Positions 21,108-32,559 of a stretch of DNA of 64,000 nucleotides are shown here, in pieces; position 1 is the first letter of the stretch, and each line of letters starts with the position of its first letter. The notes under the pieces are model-generated. The model was not told the DNA's origin, did no database searches, and saw only the letters and a program-made list of their open reading frames with translations. Source of the DNA: Plantago ovata (lineage: Eukaryota > Streptophyta > Magnoliopsida > Lamiales > Plantaginaceae); NCBI GenBank assembly GCA_028274465.1, contig CM051456.1:80462753-80526752 (forward strand), read 5' to 3'. Both the position numbers and the translations under genes were made by a program.

Positions 21108-22168
21108 CTACATTGTAAGAAAAAAAAGAGTGAGTGATAACGTCCAAGTGTCAACCAAACTAAAATACAATATCAATATAACTGGATAACATTCCTATAG
21201 TTTTATTTTATTTTTTGTTCACGGAGAGAATTACAATTATTAAAGGAACAACATGATGCACACGATATGTAATTAACATGCAACGATTAACTATCAAAAT
21301 TTAATTTTCCACAATTCCACGTGTCCTATGTCGTAGGGATGAGTAATTTGTGTGATATCATGTCATATATCATGTATTTCTATAACGTACTAAAAGTTAC
21401 TATTTTCTTAAAGCAGTCCATTTCGTACACAACCCTTCTAAATTTCCTAATTACCTGGACCCTAATGGATGAGACTATCACGTCATACTACATGTTAGAT
21501 ATAGTTTAATTACATCTGGGCACAAAAAAATATTTAATTTTGACTTGGACCAAACAGCTTCAATTTTGATATATTACACATTTGCCTCAAATGTTTTCAA
21601 GTTTATCAAATTAACAAAATATAATTGTACATAATGCACATCAATTTTAAACATTTCAAAATAATCTCAAATTTTATTACGAAGTAACCCTAAACAAAAT
21701 TTACATTTCAAAATAATCTAAAAAATAAAAACATAGAAAAAGTAAAAAAGATCGGAGCTGTTAATCCGGTGCCAGAATAATTATTCCGGTGTCGGAGATG
21801 AACAGTTGAAAAAGTTGAAGTTTAAAAGGAAAAAAAGAAAAGAGAAACAGTTTAGATGTAATTTTCAGGTAAGGCCTTGTTTGGTTGATTTAATGAATAA
21901 CACAAATTTTCAGATTTTGAACTTGGATGTACTACTTTGATCTATTAGGGGCCAGATTCAAAGGGCACATCTAGTATGGCTGGTATGCGTAATTGTTCAT
22001 TTCACAAAGTCATATTGTGTATCAGAAATCTTAATTAGGCATCAGAGAAAGAAAAATAAATTTCCGTGTGATCAAGAAGAAAGTATTTGAACAAATAAAT
22101 CACTGTATATACATAAAATAACATTTCAATTATAATCCAAAAAATTACATTGTACTATACATTATTCA
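21108..22168. other. AT-rich noncoding stretch
   Basis: I see no convincing exon here. There is a 12 bp palindrome GAATAATTATTC within CCGGTGCCAGAATAATTATT (about 21760-21790), and a segment starting AGGCCTTGTTTGGTTG at 21874 that resembles the ends of some small DNA transposons, but no matching inverted end was found. Confidence 0.4.
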
Positions 22169-23457
<1,289 letters not shown>

Positions 23458-23521
23458 CTGACAAACAAAAAAAAGAAATTCAATCAGAAACGTAAATGTA
23501 TAAACAACTATAAAACTAGGC

Positions 23522-24820
23522 ATGAGCAGATATCATCAACATGAGTTATTTGAGTTGTCGCTTTCTGCTATCGACGTCCGTTTAAGGCTCCAAGCAGACC
23601 TTGCTCAAGGTGGACGATCGACCATTCCTGATAGAAGGATTGAAATTCCAAACGGCCATGCTAACCGACCGGGTTACAAGGTTCTCTCTCGTTTGGCTAA
23701 GAAGAGGAATTGGGGTTGGTTTACTTTCAACCGTTTCAAGGGGTATGATAAGAGCCTCCTCCATGAGTTTTATATTGGCTATACGGATCTTGAAGAGAAG
23801 GAGGGTGTACTTGTTAGAGGCATAATCGTGCCATGAACTCCTGCCTCAATTTCTGATTTTATTCATATGGGGGAACGGTAGTTCACCGGAAGTGACCATT
23901 CTTATGTGTATTCGAGGGCTACTAGGGGGATTGGAAGTGATATCACAGATGTGATTTGCAACAGGCAATATGTGTTTCCAGAAACCAGGGCACAACCAGG
24001 ACGGATCCATCAGAGTGACCTTAGTCTTGAGGCTAAGGTGGTGATGAAGTTTTGTATTTTCAATCTGATTCCTAGGAAGAATGACACATGGATTCAACCA
24101 AACTATGCTGAGCTCCTCTACTACTTGTTGGGCAAGCATCGTATAGACACCGAAAAGATCATGTATGAAGAATACGAGCGTCATTGGGAGAAGAAGAAGA
24201 AGCCCTTCATTTTTCAAAGTTTCATCACGGCTTACTGCAAATATTATGGGGTTGAGGACATTGTTGAGGGGGATTCTGAGGTCGCGGCTCTTTCCCCTTC
24301 AACTATTGATGTGCAATTGAATAGGTATCGTATGAAGAACCCCACGGCTGCTGCTGCTGATGTTGAGGCTTCCCTTCGACAGAGTGATTCTGATGATGAT
24401 AATGATGATGAGGAAGATGATGATGCTATGGATACTGATGATGGAGCTGGACGAGTTCCTATTCCTGATATTCCTTCTGTTCGTAGATCGCCACATGCAC
24501 CGCCTCGAGCACCACATGGGTCTAGAGGTATTGACTTCTCTGATTTTCGGGCCTACCTCGATGACCGTTTCGGTAGAGTTGATGCTAGTGTTGCAGCCTT
24601 GACCACTTCTGTCCAATGGTTGCAACATAATCTTGATGGATACATTGCCCAACGCAACCGCAATTGGGAGATAGCTAAGGAGCATCTCCGGAATGAGAGA
24701 GAGATAATGTGGGAGTAGCAACAACTCATTCGTCACCAACAGAAGGTCCTACAGCAATCTAATGATCTTCTGTCTGACATGTGGAGGGACTATTATGGGG
24801 ATTACGATCCTAATAATTAG
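23522..24820 (+). pseudogene. Envelope-position ORF of the truncated Athila
   Basis: The protein closely follows the one at 29685-31004: the conserved AIDVR block, IPDRRIEIPNGHANRPGYK, NRFKGYDKSLLHEFYIGYTD, FCIFNLIPRKNDTWIQ, an acidic run, a proline- and arginine-rich stretch and a glutamine-rich C-terminus. The middle part fits the putative plant transposon protein domain found in Athila ORFs. It begins inside the ORF, because the 5' end is lost. It is broken. Confidence 0.75.
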
Positions 24821-25457
24821 TGTTTTCACAACTCCATTCTTGTATACTCAGCCGACCGAGGCCAAACCATTCGGTAACATCTAGTATCACTTTTTATTTC
24901 CTCATTCTCTTTTGCTAGGGACTAGCTTGAGTTTCATAAGGGGGGACGGGATGTGAACCATGATGTTAGTATTGTTTGGTTTTATGATGTTGAGTATGGT
25001 ATCTTGTGCTTATTGTATCTTGTACTTTGTTTGCATTTGCACGTTTACCGCTTTCTTAGTATTTAGTTTCATACACTACATTCATCCTAGTATAGTTTTG
25101 CATGTTTTTATGTAGAGTTTATTGCCAAAATTTTTTGAAACTTTTTTATTGGGTAGATTAACTAGTTATGACCTTTGACCATGCGTTTCATCTCTATGAA
25201 TTTGTTTGAGATTTTTCTCGCTTGACTTGTCACATTTATATATGCACTTACTTAAGCTTGGTAGTCTCGACATCACTTAGTGGAGTTTTCTCTACTGAGG
25301 TTCACGAAGGCCTTTATAATAAGATGATGGATGTTAGAGGCTTGTGGTTGTTTTCCCGTGTAATTATGTACCTAAGAGGCAACAAGTCTTCACCTTGCTT
25401 TGAGATTGCTAAATGCCTAGGAAGGAGGTAGTGTGAGATTGTGTGATCATTTGTTTG

Positions 25458-25795
25458 AAACCTATTCTAACGAATAGGTTTGGGGAGGGGGTTATGCTGT
25501 CATTATGACTTGTTTTTCGATTTTGAGTGTTGTGAGTTTGTTTTCCTTTTCGTAAAGTTTGTGCTCCAACCTATTCTTTCAAATAGGTTTTGGGAGGTAG
25601 TTTGTGAGTCATTGTAATTTCTTTTTTGTTGTGCTACTGCTGGCTATATACAGAAAAAAAAAAGGAAAAAATCGAATAAAAAGAAAAAATTCCAGAAAAA
25701 AGAAAAATCTGGAAAAGAAAAAAGAAAAAAAGAAAAGACCCCAAAAAAGAAAAGAAGGGTCCAAAGAAAGCCAAAAAGCAGTTTAGCAAAGTGTT
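25458..25795 (+). other. Tail hairpins and purine tract of truncated Athila
   Basis: Two short inverted repeats of the form AACCTATTC...GAATAGGTT occur at 25458-25482 and 25568-25589 (the second imperfect). The first runs into GGTTTGGGGAGGGGG, a near copy of the real polypurine tract. They are followed by about 140 bp made almost only of A and G (25651-25795). The same arrangement occurs in the other Athila copies. Confidence 0.7.
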
Positions 25796-26354
25796 TGTCT
25801 CGTTTTTCAATTCTTGTAATGTTCGTAATCGAGTTGTAAAGTGTGTCTTTCGTTTGTTTGAGTGTCATGTCTTCTAGACCACCCTCGTCCTGCCATTCAG
25901 GGAGTGGTGATTAGTTTATGACTTTGCTTGAGAGAAGGGTAGAATAGGGGAGTGTGAACTTCTAGGGAACCCTCCTTCGTTTGATGAGAGCCAGTATTGG
26001 TTCGACCTCTTTGAGGGAAAGTCTTAACTTGGTGAACAGCAGTAAGTCCTCAGTTTCATAGGCACGGGACAACCATTCGTATTTTAACATGTTTCATTAC
26101 GTCGTCACTGACTAGGTCCAGGTAGAGAATGTTACGAGAGACTATCTTGTTTAACATAGTGCATATGTGAATGCGTATGAGTCAATCGAGGCATTCTTCA
26201 ACCAATATCCATGTTATGATTTGTATGGTCTTTGTTCATAAGTTTTTGATAGACTTAATAGATTAGTTCATTTCATTCGGCATGAGACTCCATTTTGTGT
26301 GTTGCATTGGTTTTTTGCATTAGAGTCTAGCTTAGTTGCTTGAGGACAAGCAAA

Positions 26355-26372
26355 GGTTCGGTTTGGGGAGTT
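26355..26372 (+). other. Polypurine tract of truncated Athila
   Basis: The sequence AGGTTCGGTTTGGGGAGT lies directly before the LTR start at 26373, the place of the plus-strand primer. Confidence 0.8.
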
Positions 26373-27572
26373 TGATGAACGTGTATTTTACACTTTCATT
26401 CGAGTCTTTTTCACCAATTTAGCTATCCTCTAGGTTAATTTAGCTTATATTTTAGTGCATTTTATTAGAATAGTGTCACGTTTCCCTTTTCTTTGCATTT
26501 TTCAGGTTTTAGGTAAAAAAAACGTATGTTTATGGGCAATATTGATGAAGAGGACGAAGTTTTGGTGTTTCGAGGACATTCGTGGTGTATCTAGAAGGTT
26601 CCGGATGAGATTTGAGGCCTAGGGGACGAGTTTCAAGGCTTAAAGGTCACTAGAAGGAAAAATCCGAGTCCGAAAAGGAAAAGAAGACCAAAAATCTCGC
26701 TCTCGCCAGTCTGGATTCGCCTGGGACGTGGGGCGATTCGCCCCACACCAGGCGAATCGCTCGGCACTTGCGGCGGTTTGCCTGGGAGGTTTCCGAACAT
26801 TATATATAGTTTGCCTATTTTTCTACGTTTGTAAGATCTTTTCACATTATTTTGAGAGACAAATTCTCCAGAGCCTGTTCTGGGAATTATTAGCATAGAA
26901 GACTATTTTTCTTATTGATTTTGAAGCTTTAGCATAGAGATTGGACATCTTTGATTTTCGATTCTTGCTTGTGAGTTAGCAATTCATCGGAGATTGACAA
27001 CCTTCATTGGTAATTTGTATCTCACAATTTTTCTGCTTTTATTTATTTAATTCAACATGTTTTCATTCAATCTTGCTTTGATTCTTGTTGATTGCAATTT
27101 ATCTATGAGTTGCTAAATCTATCGTTGGTGATAGTATGTGATTTCTTAGCTAGGGTTCTTGATTATGCATGAGTGGCTTCGCGCGTTTAAGACTTGATTT
27201 GTTGTTTTATTTCTTTGATCTATCTAAGCCATCTATCTTCGTAGTGTTGAATTGAAAGGAACACGTAGGACAATTCATGATCTTAGATCTCTATACAAAC
27301 TTCAAGTACTTCATGCATGATTATTACCCGTTTCTTTGAATGACCATACTATCACTGACTTCCATCATATTGATAAGAAAAATCTGTGCTTTGCTTGATT
27401 TCTGATTTATAGTTTAAGTTAAATTTGATAAAGCTAGTTATAGTCCTTAGAGATCGACACTCGAGGTTATTTTACTTCTACACTACGTGCCTTGGTTTTC
27501 GTTGTAGTTGTGAATTGCCTTTGGCTAAAAACAAATTTATTTGATTAATTGAGCTTACAATCTCGTTCATCA
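26373..27572 (+). repeat. 3' LTR of truncated Athila
   Basis: The 1200 bp LTR runs from TGATGAACGTG to CTCGTTCATCA. It contains GGCGATTCGCC/GGCGAATCGC palindromes (26709-26760) upstream of TATATATAG (26801-26809), the likely promoter core. It is clearly diverged from the LTRs of the outer Athila copy. Confidence 0.85.
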
Positions 27573-27646
27573 GCTATGCAATCTGATTCAATGCACATGT
27601 TGTAAAAATTAAAATGTTACCAACTTATAACTAGGTGCAACATGGC
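27573..27646 (-). pseudogene. Host exon remnant between two Athila elements
   Basis: These 74 bp match 20293-20370 and contain the end of the 37-codon exon (the VAPSYK part on the minus strand) with its donor. The rest of the exon resumes at 60890. The outer Athila element inserted in the exon, duplicating ATGGC. Confidence 0.75.
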
Positions 27647-28903
27647 TGATGAATGTGTATTTTACACTTTCATTTGAGTCTTTTTCACCTATTTTAGCTA
27701 TCATCTATGTTAATTTAGCTATATTATAGTGCATTTTATTAGAATCGTGTCACGTTTCCCTTTAATTTTTATTTTACAGGTTTTGGTTGAAAAACGAGGT
27801 TTTCCGGGCAATTATATTGAAGTTGACAAGGAATTGGTGTTCCAGAAGCCTATTTGTAGTATCTGAAGGTTTCCAGATAGGATTTAGAGTCTAGGGGTCG
27901 AATCTGGAGGTTAGAAGGCCACTAGAAGTCAAAAACCGAGTCCGGAAAGGGGAAGAAATCCAAAAACGCGTCGAAAACGCGCAAAATCCCGAAATTTACT
28001 ACCGGACGAATCGCCCGGGATGTGGGGCGAATCGCCCCACACCAGGCGACTCGCCCGGTGTGTGGGGCCCTTCGCCCCACACTATTTCGAATACTATATA
28101 TAGTTGTTCAGTTTTTCTCCGATTTTCATACTTTTCCAGACCTATTCTCTCACCTTTCTCTGTAGTTTTAGGTAGGAACTTCCCAGAGCCTGTTCTGGTG
28201 GTTCATAGCTTAGGAGATACTTTTTCATAGCAGTTTGGAGCTTGTAAGATCGCGATTCTTCGGAGACTGACAACCTTCGGTAACATTGTATCATACAGTT
28301 TTTCTACTTATTTTTATATATCTTTCAACATGTTTTCTTCTATGATTTCTGTTGATTGTATGACAACTATGAGTAGCTAATCTTCTCGTTGGTGATAGTA
28401 TGTGAATTCTTAGCGAAGGGTTGATAATTATGCTAATGGCTATATCGCGCATTATACTCCGTGTTATTGCTTTATTTCTTTGATTATTCAAATCTCTATC
28501 TTCGTATTGTTGATTAATTATTGCACACAATTGGACAATTTATTGGTCTTCGACCCATCAAAATCTATATCTTCGTAGTGTTTGATAATTACAACAGGAC
28601 AATTCATTGAACAAAGATCTCCATGCAAAACCGAGGAATTTACGCATGATTATTAACTCGTTATGCTTTGAAGGACCATACTATCACCAATCTCCATTAT
28701 CTGTTAAGAAAAACCTTTGCTAAACCGTCTGCTGTTTTATATTCTCAAATTAGATTTGATAAAGCTAGTTATAGTCCTTAGAGATCGACACTCGAAGTTA
28801 TTCTACTGCTACACTACGGTTTTCGTTGTAGTTGTGAATTGCCTTTAGCTAAATAACAAATTTATTTGATTCGCGTTGGAACACGACACCAACGCGTTCA
28901 TCA
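27647..28903 (+). repeat. Outer 5' LTR of Athila structure
   Basis: This 1257 bp LTR runs from TGATGAATGTG to GCGTTCATCA. It has palindromic GGCGAATCGCC-type motifs at about 28005-28083, then CTATATATAG (28095-28104), the likely TATA box. Confidence 0.9.
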
Positions 28904-28906
28904 AGT

Positions 28907-28923
28907 TGGCGCCGTTGCCGGGG
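28907..28923 (+). other. Primer binding site, tRNA-Asp type
   Basis: TGGCGCCGTTGCCGGGG lies three bases after the LTR and is complementary to the 3' end of plant tRNA-Asp, the primer usually reported for Athila elements. Confidence 0.85.
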
Positions 28924-29684
28924 CGACTCGCCCCGCGACCTGCAGAAAGTAGAAATCGGGATTCTTCCCCCATTTCTTCCAAAAAACTTCCCGATTTTCA
29001 AAATATCTTCAAACCTTCATAACTTCTTCATATTTCCATCAAATTGTGTGTTCTTTAGCTTCAATCGAAGCCCGTTACGTGCTCTTTCTTTTCATCCGAA
29101 CAAATTTCTTCCTAGTTCATTCAATCTTCGGATTTGAGGTAATCTCACATGAACCCTAATTTTTTAAATTTGGGTTTTTTTTGATTTATGCTTCAATTAA
29201 GCTTGTATGATGTATGAGTTGATGATTTATGTGATTAGAAACGTTATTCATTATCAATTGCATGTTCAATTAGGCTTGGTTTGTTGGTTTGAGATTTTTT
29301 GCTATTAGATGATATATCTTGTTAGGAAATGTATCTTTTACTTTCATTCCATGCTTAAACATGTGTTTGTTGATATGATAATGATGGATGTAATGGTAGA
29401 ATGCATGATTGATGAAGTTGAGGATTTATGTTGTTAGATTTTTGTTACTATGGTATGGATTGAACCTTGTGATTCAAGGCATTTGTTGTTTAGCAAGAGC
29501 ATAATGTGATAAGTTATTGTAGTAGTTACATTGATATGTTGCGTGATGAAGTAGCTAGACTAGACACTGGGGTTTTTGAGGAGTTGGAATGTTGTAGATA
29601 TTGCTCGTTTGTTCGCTCGTACATTTACATATGCATAAGTCTGTTTTGCGTCATACAAGATACTAATTGCTGTTTGTAGGAATC
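28924..29684 (+). other. Leader ending in a splice-acceptor-like site
   Basis: About 760 bp separate the PBS from the ORF. The leader has no long ORF and ends TGCTGTTTGTAG, then GAATC and the ATG at 29685. The corresponding stretch is found in the inner Athila (about 46600-45730, minus strand), also ending TTGTTTGTAG. In full Athila elements a leader like this lies between pol and the envelope-position ORF; here it directly follows the PBS, so gag and pol have been lost. Splicing to express this ORF is known or proposed for the family. Confidence 0.6.
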
Positions 29685-31004
29685 ATGGCTCCAAGAGGAT
29701 CGAGGAGAGCTGGCTCGAGCAAGAAGGGGAAGGGAGTAGCATCAAGCTCCCAACCTTCTCACAACATGTACGAGATGTCTTTAGCTGCGATAGATGTCCG
29801 ACAAAGGATAGAAGCGGAGCTGGCCGAAGGGGGAAGATCGATCATACCCGATAGGAGGATTGATATTCCGGAGGCAGTAGCTGGAACGACGGGGTATAGG
29901 ACGCTCTCCAGATTGGCATCAAGAAGGAATTGGGTTTGGTATAGTTCCAACAGGTTCAAGGGGTACGACGTGAGCCTCCTCCAAGAGTTCTACACTGGAT
30001 TCACTGATCTCGAGGAGAAGAATGGGGTACTAGTTCGAGGCCTGATAATACCATGGACACCAGAGTCAATTTCTTCATTCATCCATTTTGGGCAGCATGA
30101 GTTCACAGGGAGCGACCATGCCTACCTATATTCGAGGGCCTCTAGGGGGATAGGAAGACATATTACGGACGTGATCTGCAACAAGGAGTACAGATATCCA
30201 GAAATCAGGGCAGAACCTGCACGGATCCGTCAGAGCGACCTTAGCATTGAAGCTAAGGTAATGATGAAATTCTGCATCTTCAACTTGATCCCTAGGAAGA
30301 ATGACACATGGATACAGTCTAATTACGCCGAGCTCCTCTACTGCTTGATAGACAGACATCGGATCGACATCGGACATGTCATGTATGAAGAGTGTGAGCG
30401 CCAATGGGAAAAGAAGAAGAAGCCCTTCATCTTTCCGAGGTTCAACACTGCCTACTGCAAATATCATGGGGTCGAGGACATTGACGAGGGGGATTGCGAG
30501 GTCGCTGACCTTTCACCCTCGACTATTGAGGTGCAGCTGGCTAGGTATCAGTTGAAGAACCCCACGGCTGCCACTGCTGATGTGGAAGCACCCTTCCAAC
30601 CGAGCGATTCCGATAATGAGAATGATTATGAGGATGCTATGGAGGCTGATGATGGCCAAGCCCCTATCCTGGATATTCCATTTGTCCATAGAGCACCGCA
30701 TGCACCGCCTCGAGCACCACAGGGGTCTAGAGGATTTGACTTCTCTGAACTCCGGGCCTACCTCGACGATCGTTTCGACAGAGTTGATGCCAGTACCGCG
30801 GGACTACGACAGGACCTCGACGGGCACATTGCCCAGCGCAACCGCGATTGGGAGACATTCGAGGAGCATCGCCGAGAGGATAGGCAACAAAGGTGGGAGC
30901 AGCAACAGCTCATCCAGCAGCAACAGCAGGCTCTACATCAGTCCAATGATCTCCTGTCTGACATGTGGAGGGACTTTTATGGGGATTACAATCCCGATGA
31001 TTAG
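29685..31004 (+). CDS. Athila envelope-position ORF (looks whole)
   Basis: The 439-residue ORF starts MAPRGSRRAGSSKKGKGVAS, a basic N-terminus that resembles a nuclear localisation signal. Residues about 30-230 match the putative plant transposon protein domain seen in Athila ORFs, including NRFKGYDVSLLQEFYTGFTD, GVLVRGLIIPW and FCIFNLIPRKNDTWIQ. An acidic run (about 305-330), a proline/arginine segment (PHAPPRAPQGSRG) and a glutamine-rich coiled-coil-like C-terminus follow. There is no signal peptide or membrane segment, so a surface envelope function is doubtful and a nuclear or particle-associated role is as likely. It is the best preserved of the three sequences in this slot and looks whole. 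Confidence 0.7.
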   Translation: MAPRGSRRAGSSKKGKGVASSSQPSHNMYEMSLAAIDVRQRIEAELAEGGRSIIPDRRIDIPEAVAGTTGYRTLSRLASRRNWVWYSSNRFKGYDVSLLQEFYTGFTDLEEKNGVLVRGLIIPWTPESISSFIHFGQHEFTGSDHAYLYSRASRGIGRHITDVICNKEYRYPEIRAEPARIRQSDLSIEAKVMMKFCIFNLIPRKNDTWIQSNYAELLYCLIDRHRIDIGHVMYEECERQWEKKKKPFIFPRFNTAYCKYHGVEDIDEGDCEVADLSPSTIEVQLARYQLKNPTAATADVEAPFQPSDSDNENDYEDAMEADDGQAPILDIPFVHRAPHAPPRAPQGSRGFDFSELRAYLDDRFDRVDASTAGLRQDLDGHIAQRNRDWETFEEHRREDRQQRWEQQQLIQQQQQALHQSNDLLSDMWRDFYGDYNPDD

Positions 31005-32559
31005 TCTTTTCACATGTCCACTCTCAGCCAACCGAGGCCAAACTGTTCGGTAACATCTAGTATCACTTCTTATTACTCATTCTCTTTTGCTAGGGGCTAG
31101 CTTAAGAATCATAAGGGGGATGGGATGTGAACCGCGATGTTAAGTATTGTTTGGCTTTGTGTTGATTAGTGTCTTGTTCTTTGTTTGCATTTGCATTTGC
31201 ACGTTTACTGCTTTCTTAGTTTTTTAGGTTGCATTCACTACATTCATCCTAGGATAGTCTTGCATGTTTTATATGGAGTTTATTGCCGATTTTTTTGAAC
31301 TTTTTTATTGGGTAGATCAACTAACTATGCTATTAATCAGATGCTTCATCTCTATGAATTTGTTTGAGGTTTTTCTCGCTTGGCTTGTCACATTTATGTA
31401 TTGCACTTAGTTAAGCTTGGTAGTCTCGACATCATTTAGTGGTGTTTTCTCTACTGCGGTTCACGAAGGCCTTTATAATAGGATGATGCATGTTAGGGTC
31501 TTGTGGTTGTTTTCCCGAGTAATTATGTACCTAAGAGGCAACAAGTCCTCACCATGCTTTGAGATTGCTAAATGCCTAGGAAGGAGGTAGTGTGACGTTG
31601 TGTGATCCTTTGTTTATAACCTATTCTTTCGAATAGGTTTGGGGAGGGGGTTACACAATCATTAGACTTGTTTTTCATTTTTCAATTCTGTGTTGTGAGT
31701 TTATTTTTCCTTTTCCGTAAATTTTGTACTCCAACCTATTCTTTGGAATAGGTTTGGGGAAGTCGTGTGAGTCATTTTGTTTCTTTTTCGTTATGCTACT
31801 GCTGGCTAAAAAAAATCGAAAAAAAAAGAAAAATTCCAGGAAAAAAGGAAAAAAAAGAAAAAAAGAAAAAAAAGAAAAAAAGAAACTGGAAAGAAAAAAA
31901 ATGAAAAAAGACCCCAAAAAAACAAAGAAGGGTCCGAAAAAGAAAGCCAAATAGCAGTTTAGCAAAGTGTTGTGTCTCATTTTCCAATTCTTGTAATGTT
32001 CGTAATCGTGTTGTAATTTTCTATTTTTTGTCTTTTGTTTTTGAGTGTCATCTGTTCTAGACCACCCTCGTCCTGTCATTCAGGAAGTGGTGAATAGCTT
32101 AAGACTTTGCTTGAGAGACGGGTAGAATAGGGGAGTGTTATCTTTTATAGGGAACCCTCCTTCGTTTGATGAGAACCAATACTGGTTCGACCTCTTTGAG
32201 GAAAAGTCTTAACATGGTGAACAACAGTAAGTCCTCAGTTTCATAAGCACGGGACAACCATTCGTATCTTAGCATGCTTCATTACGTCGTCACTGACTAG
32301 GTCCAGGTAGAGAATGTTACGAGAGACTATCTTGTCTTGACATAAGTGCTTATGTGGAAGTGTATGAGTCAATCGAGGTATTCTTCAACCTATATTCATG
32401 CTTTGATTTATATGGTTCTTGTTCATATATTTTTTGATAGATTCGGTAGATTAGTTCATTTTATTTGGCATGAGACTCCATTTCATGTGTTGCATTGTTT
32501 TTTGCATTAGAGTCTAGCTTAGTTGCTTGAGGACAAGCAAAGGTTCGGTTTGGGGAGTT
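31005..32559 (+). other. Noncoding Athila tail with hairpins, purine tract and PPT
   Basis: The tail contains two inverted repeats, AACCTATTC...GAATAGGTT, at 31618-31639 and 31733-31754. Both run into GGTTTGGGGA, a copy of the polypurine core. A purine-only stretch of about 150 bp lies at 31806-31960. The true polypurine tract, GGTTCGGTTTGGGGAGTT, ends at the LTR start at 32560. Short ORFs in the purine tract are artefacts of composition. Confidence 0.65.

Larger units (their letters stand above)
23522..27572 (+). mobile_element. 5'-truncated Athila derivative
   Basis: The segment holds an Athila-type envelope-position ORF (23522-24820), a long noncoding tail with hairpins and a purine tract, a polypurine tract (26355-26372) and a 3' LTR (26373-27572). 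The 5' LTR, PBS and leader are missing; similarity to the copy at 29685 begins near 23530. The right flank GCTAT is host sequence matching 20293 onward, while the left flank is a different host stretch, so the truncation came with loss of host DNA or rearrangement. It is broken, with a few breaks. No LTR partner exists for dating. Confidence 0.8.

Noticed and set aside
21860-21970. A MITE beginning AGGCCTTGTTTGGTTG
   Set aside because: No matching inverted terminal repeat or target duplication was found.
25604-25868. Lysine-rich or phenylalanine-rich ORFs in the purine tracts (also near 31700-32080, 43960-44310, 58860-59100)
   Set aside because: They are open only because the tract contains almost no T or C on one strand; no family-like sequence and the frames differ between copies.
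28904-28925. A tRNA gene near the LTR
   Set aside because: Only the 3' end complement of tRNA-Asp is present; it is a primer binding site.
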